Source: Oscillospiraceae bacterium (lineage in GTDB: Bacteria > Bacillota_A > Clostridia > Oscillospirales > Ruminococcaceae). From it: DNA of 11,007 nucleotides. The notes beneath the pieces were generated by a model, which ran no database searches, was not told where the DNA came from, and was given only the letters and a program-made list of their open reading frames with translations. Both the position numbers and the translations under genes were made by a program. Shown piece by piece: positions 1 through 5,490 of the stretch (its first letter is position 1; every line of letters begins with the position of its first letter). The stretch is from contig JAGDDO010000470.1 of the NCBI GenBank assembly GCA_017848205.1, positions 1-11,007 on the forward strand, written 5' to 3'.

Positions 1-30
1 ATGTCATCTCATTTCGTTCTGAGATGACAT
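1..30. repeat. Perfect inverted repeat that ends the antirepressor-like gene
   Basis: Ten-base arms, ATGTCATCTC (1-10) and GAGATGACAT (21-30), surround a ten-base loop. On the + strand the right arm is followed by TTTT, so it could also terminate a gene to the left of the window. It supplies the last codons and the stop of the minus-strand gene, so it appears to have been inserted into, or recombined with, the coding sequence. The arms may extend beyond the window. Confidence 0.7.
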
Positions 31-360
31 TTTAAAAGGTTCAGCCTTCTTTGAAGGAACAGACTGTATTATGCGAAGAAGCTGCTCTGTATTGGCGACA
101 TCGGTAGCATATCTCTTTCCGTCTTTAGGTGACTTTAATTTCAGTTGGTTACAGTTTGTAACCGACTCGTTTCCCTCACCTTTGAGTCTTTTCTTTAATA
201 CTTTCCAATAGTTATTAGGATTAGTACTTTCAGTTAATGCACCAATTACATCAACAACCGAGAAGTACCATTCTTCTTTATCTTCATCCCATGCAGTTCT
301 TATTGCCTGGTCTTCAAAAAGCTGAAGACTTTCATTTGAATTGTTTTGTGTTTGACTCAT
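4..360 (-). pseudogene. BRO-N domain phage antirepressor-like protein, C-terminally truncated
   Basis: The product is 118 residues. Residues 11-109 read as a BRO-N (prophage antirepressor) domain: a LQLFEDQAIRTAWDED start, EEWYFSVVDVIGALT, a YWKVLKKRLKGEG segment, VTNCNQLKL and a TEQLLRIIQSVPSKKAEPF end. Such proteins are usually well over 200 residues and continue after AEPFK into a second conserved block. Here that block is replaced by nine unrelated residues (MSSQNEMR plus stop) encoded by a palindrome at the window edge, so the gene is probably broken. BRO-N proteins are DNA-binding regulators found in prophages and some chromosomal islands. Start: ATG at 360-358 has AGAGGA seven bases upstream and a good promoter on the same strand. 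The domain call is firm; whether the stub is expressed or functional is unknown. No other phage gene is visible beside it. Confidence 0.75.
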
Positions 361-400
361 TTTTTGTTCCTCTCATAGCACAAATCGTTTTTATATACAT

Positions 401-429
401 AGTATAACATAATAATTCTGAAAATTCAA
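401..429 (-). promoter_or_regulatory. Sigma-A type promoter of the antirepressor-like gene
   Basis: On the minus strand, TTGAAT (429-424) and TATACT (406-401) are separated by exactly 17 bases, about 40 bases upstream of the ATG. This makes it likely that the truncated gene is still transcribed. Confidence 0.6.
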
Positions 430-481
430 TGTCTTGCGAAAACGATTTGGAATGCCGGAAACGTCTTCGCTGAAAAAAGGA

Positions 482-533
482 AAATGCACCTCAGCGAGGT
501 GCATTTGCTACTGATAGTGCACCTGCGGTGCAC
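482..533. repeat. Double-hairpin element, copy 1, upstream of the RelB gene
   Basis: There are two perfect hairpins in a row. The first has 11-base arms AAATGCACCTC (482-492) and GAGGTGCATTT (496-506) with loop AGC. The second has 7-base arms GTGCACC (517-523) and GGTGCAC (527-533) with loop TGC, followed by ATTTTTA, which could terminate + strand transcription. The same architecture recurs at 986-1037 and 8344-8396, always beside a toxin-antitoxin gene. Confidence 0.6.
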
Positions 534-543
534 ATTTTTATTT

Positions 544-582
544 GCAGATTGTATTGTAAATCGCGATACAATCTGCTATAAT
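544..582 (+). promoter_or_regulatory. Promoter and autoregulatory operator candidate of the RelB-like gene
   Basis: The -35 TTGTAA (554-559) and -10 TATAAT (577-582) are 17 bases apart. A perfect inverted repeat, GCAGATTGTAT (544-554) and ATACAATCTGC (566-576), spans the -35 and the spacer and stops at the -10. The palindromic octamer ATCGCGAT (560-567) lies between its arms. RelB-family antitoxins normally repress their own promoters through such repeats, so this is the likely operator; the binding itself is inferred. Confidence 0.7.
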
Positions 583-607
583 AGAAAGTAGAAAGGTGGC
601 TGATATT

Positions 608-925
608 ATGGCAGCAAGAACAGCAAATGTAACAGCAAGAGTTGAACCTGAAATTAAAGAGCAGGCTGAAGCTGTAATGACTAAGCTTGGTATCCCTGTT
701 TCTACGGCTATTAATATGTTTTATCGTGAAATAATACTGTGGAATGGTCTGCCGTTCAGACCATCAATACCAACAGCGGTTCCGAAGGCTTTGGATGAAA
801 TGAAAAGAGAAGAATTTGATGCCATTATGGCAGAAAGCCTTGAACAGTCTAAAAATGGTAAAACACTTTCAGTTGATGAATCATGCGATGCAATTACTGG
901 TGAAATAGAAAATGGAACAATATAA
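608..925 (+). CDS. relB: RelB/DinJ family antitoxin (orphan)
   Basis: The product is 105 residues. The N-terminus MAARTANVTARVEPEIKEQ and the LGIPVSTAINMFYREIILWNGLPF block are typical of the RelB/DinJ ribbon-helix-helix antitoxins. This N-terminal part dimerises and binds the operator; the acidic, flexible C-terminal half (EEFDAIMAESLEQSKNG) would wrap a RelE-type mRNA-cleaving toxin. A GTG at 596 is also in frame, but it lies inside the ribosome site: AAAGGTGG (592-599) is eight bases before the ATG at 608, so 608 is the better start. The cognate toxin immediately downstream has decayed to 22 codons, so the antitoxin is now an orphan and may survive as a repressor or as protection against related toxins. 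Confidence 0.85.
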   Translation: MAARTANVTARVEPEIKEQAEAVMTKLGIPVSTAINMFYREIILWNGLPFRPSIPTAVPKALDEMKREEFDAIMAESLEQSKNGKTLSVDESCDAITGEIENGTI

Positions 926-980
926 AGTTAGAATGACCGAGAAAGCATATGATTCACTGAGAGATATAGCAGATCAATAA
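912..980 (+). pseudogene. Remnant of a RelE/ParE toxin gene (22 codons)
   Basis: An ATG at 912 overlaps the end of the antitoxin gene by 14 bases, the usual arrangement for a coupled toxin. The frame reads MEQYKVRMTEKAYDSLRDIA, then DQ and TAA. This matches the first strand and first helix of RelE/ParE toxins, whose next residues would normally be a DYI-type helix end and then about 70 more residues. The frame stops there and no further toxin sequence is recognisable downstream, where a hairpin begins within six bases. I read it as a deleted toxin. A functional 22-residue peptide is less likely. Confidence 0.65.
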
Positions 981-985
981 AAGAA

Positions 986-1037
986 ACAGCCGCCCTCGGT
1001 TCAACCGGAGCGGCTGTATTACGTATAGTGCACCTGC
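986..1037. repeat. Double-hairpin element, copy 2, downstream of the RelB gene
   Basis: A hairpin with 8-base perfect outer arms ACAGCCGC (986-993) and GCGGCTGT (1010-1017) and an imperfect inner stem is followed by TAGTGCACCTGC (1026-1037). That 12-mer is identical to 515-526 of copy 1, so a 12-bp direct repeat brackets the antitoxin locus. There is no U-run on the + strand, but the opposite strand has TTTCTTTTATT after the stem, so any terminator activity would be leftward. Confidence 0.5.
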
Positions 1038-1070
1038 CGTCTGATAACAGTTTTTCTAATAGGTTTAGTC

Positions 1071-1125
1071 TATAAGTAACAATAGTCATTACGTATTGGA
1101 CAAATACCTATAAAGATGATATGAT
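1071..1125 (+). promoter_or_regulatory. Promoter of the ABC importer operon, with a box shared with the paaK promoter
   Basis: The -35 TTGGAC (1096-1101) and -10 TATGAT (1120-1125) have an 18-base spacer. The 33 bases at 1071-1103 match 8416-8448 at 26 positions without gaps, including an identical CGTATTGGACAA. The identity upstream of the -35 is more than promoter consensus would give, so a common regulator site is likely. The transcript leader of about 45 bases shows no riboswitch fold. Confidence 0.65.
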
Positions 1126-1176
1126 AAGTATGCAATAAGAAATATTAAAAATTCAGTAAAACGAAAGGTGATCTAT

Positions 1177-2370
1177 ATGAAATTTTCAGACAGTAAAGTA
1201 AAAGTGATCGCATTCCTCGTAGCAGCTTCAATGTTCACATTTACAGGTTGCGGAGCTTTAAATAACAGCCAGAGCGACACACAGCAGGCGGCTGGTGCAG
1301 ACAAGCCGGCAGCAACTGAGAGTGCTGAAAGTCAGGCAGAGGAAAGCAGCGAAGAAAAGACTGCAGAAGAAAGCTCTGCTGCTGACAGCAGTACAGGACT
1401 TCCTGAAAAGACAAACATAAATATCGGATATCTCAATTCAACAGCTCATCTTCTTGCATTTGTTGCATCAGAAGAAGGCTACTTCAGTGATGAGGGACTC
1501 AACGTTACACTTACTCAGTTCTCCAGTGCGGCTGAACTTGTGAACGGTCTTGAATCAGACAAGCTTGATATTGCTTTCATCGGTTCAGTTCCTTCACTTA
1601 CATTCCAGAGTCAGGGTCACGATGTTACCATCTTTGGCGGTGCAATGTCAAACGGCCACGGATACGTTATCAAGTCAGAATTTGCTGACAAGGATGAGCT
1701 CGGTGTCCAGATCCTCAAGGGCAGAAACGTTGCTTCAGTAAAGAACAGCGTTCAGGATGCCGAATTACAGATCCTTTTAAAGGATGCAGGTATTGAGATC
1801 GGTGAAGGCGAAGACAAGGTAAACATTGTTTACTTCGACAGCCAGAAGGATGCATATGCAGCACTCCTCAACAATAACATCGATGCCGCTTCAGTTTACT
1901 CACCTTATGCATCACTTGCAAAGTCACAGGGCTACAAGGTAGTTTACTACTGCGCACATGAAAAGGCACTTGAAAACCAGCCATGCTGCCGTCAGGTTGC
2001 AAAGACATCAGCTCTTAATGAAAATCCTAACACCTATACTGCTGTTGAACGTGCTTTCATCAAGGCATATCACTTCACACAGACAGACAAGGACAAGACA
2101 ATCGCCGATGTTCAGAAATACATCGACATCGACAAGGAATTCATAGAAACAGAAGTCTACGGCGGATACAGCGTTTCAAGTCCAGACCCTGACAAGAAGG
2201 GTACACTTACACTTAAGGATACTATTGTTGAACTCGGATATACAGAAGATTACGATATCGAACCATTATACAACACTTCTATCTACAAGAATGCACTTGA
2301 CAGTATTTTAGCCGAAGACTCCGATGACATTTACAAATCGTTGGAGGAGCATTTCAATGACTACGAATAA
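1177..2370 (+). CDS. ABC importer substrate-binding lipoprotein, SsuA/NrtA/TauA (NMT1-like) family
   Basis: The product is 397 residues. A basic N-terminus and hydrophobic core lead to a lipobox ending FTGC, so Cys25 would be lipid-anchored on the outer face of the membrane. Residues 26-75 are a Ser/Glu/Ala-rich linker. The binding domain begins near residue 80 (INIGYLNSTAHLLAFVASEEGYFSDEGL), followed by AELVNGLESDKLDIAFIGSVPSL, the usual pattern of the sulfonate/nitrate/taurine and thiamine-precursor binders. The ligand cannot be read from sequence; a sulfur compound is plausible from the operon downstream. Start: an in-frame GTG at 1168 lies within the AAAGGTGAT ribosome site, and ATG at 1177 is six bases after it. 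The stop overlaps the ATPase gene by 14 bases. An unusual NQPCCRQV motif sits near residues 266-273. Confidence 0.85.
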   Translation: MKFSDSKVKVIAFLVAASMFTFTGCGALNNSQSDTQQAAGADKPAATESAESQAEESSEEKTAEESSAADSSTGLPEKTNINIGYLNSTAHLLAFVASEEGYFSDEGLNVTLTQFSSAAELVNGLESDKLDIAFIGSVPSLTFQSQGHDVTIFGGAMSNGHGYVIKSEFADKDELGVQILKGRNVASVKNSVQDAELQILLKDAGIEIGEGEDKVNIVYFDSQKDAYAALLNNNIDAASVYSPYASLAKSQGYKVVYYCAHEKALENQPCCRQVAKTSALNENPNTYTAVERAFIKAYHFTQTDKDKTIADVQKYIDIDKEFIETEVYGGYSVSSPDPDKKGTLTLKDTIVELGYTEDYDIEPLYNTSIYKNALDSILAEDSDDIYKSLEEHFNDYE

Positions 2371-3175
2371 GATTGAGATAAAAGACCTTACAGTTAATTA
2401 TACAGAAAACAAACGCAGCTTCAATGCACTTACAAACGTTTCATTCAACGTGGCAGACGGTGAATTCGTAAGCGTTATCGGTGCCAGCGGATGCGGTAAA
2501 TCCACACTTTTAAGCGTGCTTGAAGGACTTTATGCTCCTGCAGGCGGTTCAGTAAAAATAGACGGTGAAGAGCTTCACGGAACAGGAAGCGAACGCGGGG
2601 TAGTGTTCCAGCACTACTCGCTGTTCCCGTGGATGACTACGAAGAAGAATATTGAATTCGGTATCAAGCAGGCCCGTCACGACATCAAAAGAAGCGAACG
2701 CAGCAAGATAGCTGACGAGTTCTTAAGCAAAGTCGGCCTCGGCGAATTCGGAAGAAAATATCCTTCACAGCTTTCAGGCGGTATGCAGCAGCGTGCAGCT
2801 ATTGCCAGAGCACTTGCGATGGATACACAGATCCTTCTCATGGATGAACCTTTCAGTGCTATTGACGCAAAGAACCGTGTTGTTCTTCAGGAACTTCTTC
2901 TCGAACTCTGGGAAGGCGACGGCACTGAAAAAAGAAAGACAGTTGTTTTCGTAACTCATGATATAGATGAAGCTATACTTCTTTCAGACAAAATAGTTGT
3001 TCTGACAGCTCATCCGGGTACGGTAAACGAGATAGTAAATGTTCCGTTTGAACGTCCGCGCCGCCGTGAAGAGCTCGTAAAGACAGATGAATACGGAAAA
3101 TTCAGAAGCAGACTTCTCGCACTTCTCTATAACGATATTGCTGAGCGTATCGGCGGAGAGGAAGTGGTACTGTGA
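2357..3175 (+). CDS. ABC importer ATPase, SsuB/TauB-like
   Basis: The product is 272 residues. All nucleotide-binding motifs are intact: Walker A GASGCGKST (42-50), Q-loop VVFQHYSLFPWMT, signature LSGGMQQR (139-146), Walker B ILLMDEP with Asp163 and Glu164, and the switch His201 in VTHD. The sequence SLFPWMTTKKNIEFG is typical of the nitrate/sulfonate/taurine subfamily. It would form a dimer on the cytoplasmic side of the permease and power uptake of the ligand delivered by the lipoprotein. Start: ATG at 2357, seven bases after GGAGGAG (2343-2349); an upstream in-frame start at 2324 has no such site and would extend the overlap with the preceding gene. It overlaps its neighbours by 14 and 4 bases, indicating translational coupling. 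Confidence 0.93.
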   Translation: MTTNKIEIKDLTVNYTENKRSFNALTNVSFNVADGEFVSVIGASGCGKSTLLSVLEGLYAPAGGSVKIDGEELHGTGSERGVVFQHYSLFPWMTTKKNIEFGIKQARHDIKRSERSKIADEFLSKVGLGEFGRKYPSQLSGGMQQRAAIARALAMDTQILLMDEPFSAIDAKNRVVLQELLLELWEGDGTEKRKTVVFVTHDIDEAILLSDKIVVLTAHPGTVNEIVNVPFERPRRREELVKTDEYGKFRSRLLALLYNDIAERIGGEEVVL

Positions 3176-4092
3176 GTTTCGCGAAAAGATATCTTCGTGT
3201 TACACATATTCTTTTTGCTGCACTTCTTCTGATACAGCTTCTCCCTGACAAATCAGTCAAGGAGGTACATACAGGTTCACTTATTGCAGCAGCTGTGGGT
3301 ATAGAGGTTATTATACTTGTGGCATCTGCTTTTATAAAAAAGGAAAAGTCACTTGAACTTCTCCTTGACATAGCAGGATTTGTCTATGCCGTTCTTTCAG
3401 CATGGTCACTTGCAACTGCTAAGTTCAATGTTCTCAATGATCTTCTTTTCCCGGCACCGGGAACTGTTATCCATCAGTTTGTAGAAGACCGAGACAAGAT
3501 AGGCATAAACGTTCTCAGTTCACTCGGAACGACCTTACAGGGATTCCTGATCGCAGTTGTGATCGCAGTTCCGCTGGGACTGTTTATCGGCTGGAGCGCC
3601 CGTGTCGGCGGAGCAGCCACATACATTACTAAGTTCTTCAGTTCAATACCTCCGATAGTGTACATTCCGTACGGTATCGCACTTCTTCCTACTTTCAGGT
3701 CAGTATCAGTTTTCGTAATTTTCCTTGCAACATTCTGGCCTGTGTTCGCAGGTACAATGAGCGGTGTTCTTAACGTTGACAAGAGGATCATCGATTCAGC
3801 CAAGGTTCTTAACGTAGGAAAGGCAGAAACACTTTTCCGTGTTATTCTTCCTGCAGCTCTTTCACAGATATTCTTAGGATGCAACCAGGGACTCAGCGTT
3901 TCGTTCATTCTTCTTACATCTGCTGAAATGATCGGAGCCCGTGACGGAATGGGTTATTACGTAAAATACTATTCCGACTTCGGTGACTACACAAGAACAA
4001 TTACCGGACTGCTTGTTATAGGTTTTGTTGTTATTGCGGTAACATTCCTTTTCAACAAGCTTCAGAATCATCTTCTCCGCTGGAAGAGATAA
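3172..4092 (+). CDS. ABC importer permease, SsuC/TauC-like, with extra N-terminal membrane segments
   Basis: The product is 306 residues, longer than the roughly 250-270 usual for SsuC-type permeases. The core starts near LFPAPGTVIHQF and holds several hydrophobic helices plus the cytoplasmic EAA loop (SAKVLNVGKAETLFRVILPAA), which docks on the ATPase. Ahead of it are about 90 residues with three hydrophobic stretches (ILFAALLLIQLL, SLIAAAVGIEVIILVASAF, LLLDIAGFVYAVLSAWSLA), where one segment is normal. Start: GTG at 3172 within a GTGA overlap with the ATPase stop, preceded by GGAGAGGAAG. No later start with a good ribosome site is evident, so the extension appears genuine. It ends just before a palindromic repeat. 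Confidence 0.88.
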   Translation: MSFAKRYLRVTHILFAALLLIQLLPDKSVKEVHTGSLIAAAVGIEVIILVASAFIKKEKSLELLLDIAGFVYAVLSAWSLATAKFNVLNDLLFPAPGTVIHQFVEDRDKIGINVLSSLGTTLQGFLIAVVIAVPLGLFIGWSARVGGAATYITKFFSSIPPIVYIPYGIALLPTFRSVSVFVIFLATFWPVFAGTMSGVLNVDKRIIDSAKVLNVGKAETLFRVILPAALSQIFLGCNQGLSVSFILLTSAEMIGARDGMGYYVKYYSDFGDYTRTITGLLVIGFVVIAVTFLFNKLQNHLLRWKR

Positions 4093-4096
4093 TTAA

Positions 4097-4177
4097 GAAA
4101 ACCCTGATTTATTCATATCATAGCGGGACACGGGGCAAAGCCCCGCAGTCTTTCCCGCCGGTTTTATTCAGTGTTTC
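4097..4177. repeat. Palindromic intergenic repeat with inverted ends, copy 1 (81 bp)
   Basis: The left end is GAAAACCCTGATTTA and the right end reads GAAACACTGAATAAA on the other strand, forming imperfect terminal inverted repeats. The centre is a strong nested stem: GCGGGA (4123-4128) with TCCCGC (4153-4158), and GGGGC-AAA-GCCCC (4132-4144). The central CACGGGGCNAAGCCCCGCAG is shared with 9921-10026. It begins four bases after the permease stop and may also serve as the operon terminator; no clear U-run follows the stem directly. Confidence 0.65.
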
Positions 4178-4198
4178 ATAAAAAATATTTTTTTAATG

Positions 4199-4237
4199 TT
4201 GACAAGACAGTTTTACTGTGATATAATAACATAGTAA
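4199..4237 (+). promoter_or_regulatory. Perfect consensus promoter with overlapping palindromic operator, cysteine operon
   Basis: TTGACA (4199-4204), 17 bases, then TATAAT (4222-4227): both hexamers and the spacing are ideal. Within the spacer lies ACAGT-TTT-ACTGT (4207-4219). A wider 25-base imperfect palindrome at 4213-4237, with ends TTACT and AGTAA, has 10 of 12 half-site pairs matching and is centred on the -10. So strong a promoter covered by dyad symmetry suggests repression by a dimeric regulator, which I cannot name. Confidence 0.8.
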
Positions 4238-4282
4238 TCCGATAGGAATACAAGATTTAATAAAAATTAAGGAGTGCTCAGC

Positions 4283-4390
4283 ATGAAAAACTGTAACAGA
4301 ATATGTTGTTGTTGTATTATCATAAATAATTATCATCATATTCTTCGTGGTTCTGCAGGGCGATGTATTACTTCGGAAAAAGCAGCATGA
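4283..4390 (+). CDS. Cysteine-rich leader peptide (35 codons), predicted attenuator sensor
   Basis: This short frame begins MKNCNRICCCCIII and contains six Cys in 35 residues, with four consecutive TGT codons at 4304-4315 and single ones at 4292 and 4364. AAGGAG (4269-4274) lies eight bases before the ATG, as good a ribosome site as any gene here, and the frame sits between a consensus promoter and a cysteine-pathway operon. Its TGA (4388-4390) lies in the loop between two complementary segments just before a U-run. These are the marks of a leader peptide whose translation reports charged tRNA-Cys. Polycysteine leader peptides controlling sulfur genes are known in actinobacteria; I do not recall this one. 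The encoded peptide probably has no role after synthesis. Confidence 0.8.
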   Translation: MKNCNRICCCCIIINNYHHILRGSAGRCITSEKAA

Positions 4391-4415
4391 CAGCTGCGGC
4401 ATAATGCAGTTTTTT
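4351..4415 (+). terminator. Attenuator: overlapping antiterminator and terminator pairings
   Basis: Four mutually exclusive segments can be seen: TTCTGC (4351-4356), GCAGC (4382-4386), GCTGC (4393-4397) and GCAG followed by T6 (4406-4415). Pairing 3:4, extended by G-U pairs to about seven, gives an intrinsic terminator; pairing 2:3 would prevent it and encloses the leader stop codon; pairing 1:2 would free segment 3. The stems are short, so the strength of each is uncertain without folding energies. Confidence 0.55.
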
Positions 4416-4423
4416 ATACGCGT

Positions 4424-4453
4424 GGAATGTGATAAGCATTCTGCGCATTTTTT
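4424..4453 (+). terminator. Second candidate terminator in the leader
   Basis: AATGTG (4426-4431) pairs with CGCATT (4444-4449, one G-U pair) and T6 lies at 4448-4453. An alternative pairing of AATGC (4403-4407) with GCATT (4445-4449) would compete with the first terminator. It ends about 40 bases before the methyltransferase start, so it may be a second control point or only part of the leader fold. Confidence 0.35.
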
Positions 4454-4492
4454 ATGCCCTGAACAGGAATACGAAATTATACGGAGGGTTTT

Positions 4493-5389
4493 ATGGTCGA
4501 TGAAAGAGAAAGCGTAACTGCCAAGATATGCGCTTTTGTCAGAGCATGGCACTCAAACAGATCACGCGAGAAGATCTACGATGATTATCTCGCTTACGAC
4601 ATGCTCGGAAAAGATGAATACGACAGCACAGCAAAACTGATAGACAGGATAGCCGGTTTTCCGGAAGGAACGGCAGGGGAGGAAAAAAGCAGGTTCATCG
4701 ATGAGTATTTTACACCGATACCGCTTTCAAGAATTCATTTTACAGAAAAAAGACTTACAGAATTTGCGGAGGAAAACGGAAAGATACAGTATGTCATATG
4801 CGGCTCAGGTCTTGATACTTTCAGTTTCAGAAACGCCAATGACAACATTGAGGTCTTTGAGATCGACCATCCTGACACCCAGCGCTACAAGCTCGAAAAA
4901 ATAAAGGAGCTCGGCTGGATACTCAGAAAGAACGTTCACTACGTTCCGGTGGATTTTGAAAAGGAAAAGATGAGCGACAGGCTTCTGGAATCCGGTTTCG
5001 ATCCTTCGGGGAAAACATTTTTCAGCATACTGGGCGTATCCTACTATCTTACACTTGATGTGTTTTCCGATACGCTTAAACAGATGGCTGAACTCTCATC
5101 CTTAGGCAGCGAGCTTGCCTTTGACTATCCGGTGAAGACGGGAACGTTTCCGGACAGGGTGGCAAAGCTTGAAAAAATAACAAGGGATCTCGGCGAGGTA
5201 ATGCGCGGCGGATTTGACTACAACGAAGTGTCACGAGCGCTCTATTCGCTGGGTTTCCAGATAGACAGATACATGCCGCCTGAAAAGGTCCAGAGCGAAT
5301 ATTTCGACGGACGTGAAGACGGATTAAAGGCTTTTGAAAATGTAAGCCTTATTTCGGCAAGATACACAGCCGGATACGATTATGAGTAA
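4493..5389 (+). CDS. Class I SAM-dependent methyltransferase, leucine carboxyl methyltransferase (LCM/COG3315) family
   Basis: The product is 298 residues. The SAM-binding core is plain: motif I YVICGSGLDT (100-109), VFEIDHPDTQRYK with acidic Asp125 in the DHP signature of this family, and YVPVDFE (150-156) where the adenine contact is expected, then LGVSYYLTLDVFSDTL. Family members transfer a methyl group from SAM to carboxyl or hydroxyl groups; the acceptor here is unknown. It is the first structural gene behind the cysteine leader and precedes two transsulfuration enzymes, so it may generate S-adenosylhomocysteine for homocysteine supply, as suggested for YrrT in the analogous Bacillus operon, although YrrT is a different methyltransferase family. 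Start: ATG four bases after GGAGGG (4483-4488). The gap of 101 bases to the next gene holds a CACTGA-TCTT-TCAGTG hairpin (5390-5405) without a U-run. Confidence 0.85.
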   Translation: MVDERESVTAKICAFVRAWHSNRSREKIYDDYLAYDMLGKDEYDSTAKLIDRIAGFPEGTAGEEKSRFIDEYFTPIPLSRIHFTEKRLTEFAEENGKIQYVICGSGLDTFSFRNANDNIEVFEIDHPDTQRYKLEKIKELGWILRKNVHYVPVDFEKEKMSDRLLESGFDPSGKTFFSILGVSYYLTLDVFSDTLKQMAELSSLGSELAFDYPVKTGTFPDRVAKLEKITRDLGEVMRGGFDYNEVSRALYSLGFQIDRYMPPEKVQSEYFDGREDGLKAFENVSLISARYTAGYDYE

Positions 5390-5490
5390 CACTGATCTTT
5401 CAGTGCCGGAAACTTTTAAAAATACAGGGGAGCGGGAAAACACCTGCGATCCATAAAAAAATTTATATCATTTATTTAAGGAGAATTATC

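Noticed and set aside
482..1037. Integron cassette with attC sites around the antitoxin gene
   Set aside because: The hairpins are suggestive and toxin-antitoxin genes are common cassettes, but I find no RYYYAAC/GTTRRRY pair and no integrase.
3474..3908. Open frame of 144 codons on the minus strand
   Set aside because: It is antisense to the permease core with no recognisable domain; a by-product of codon bias.
4228..4492. S-box (SAM) riboswitch or T-box upstream of the methyltransferase
   Set aside because: I see no T-box TGGNACC-type motif or specifier stem and no SAM-I core; the translated Cys-rich frame explains the region better.
4193..4552. Open frame of 119 codons on the minus strand across the leader region
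   Set aside because: It runs antisense through a clear promoter, leader peptide and attenuator and looks like no known protein; its Cys and His content reflects the T-rich leader.
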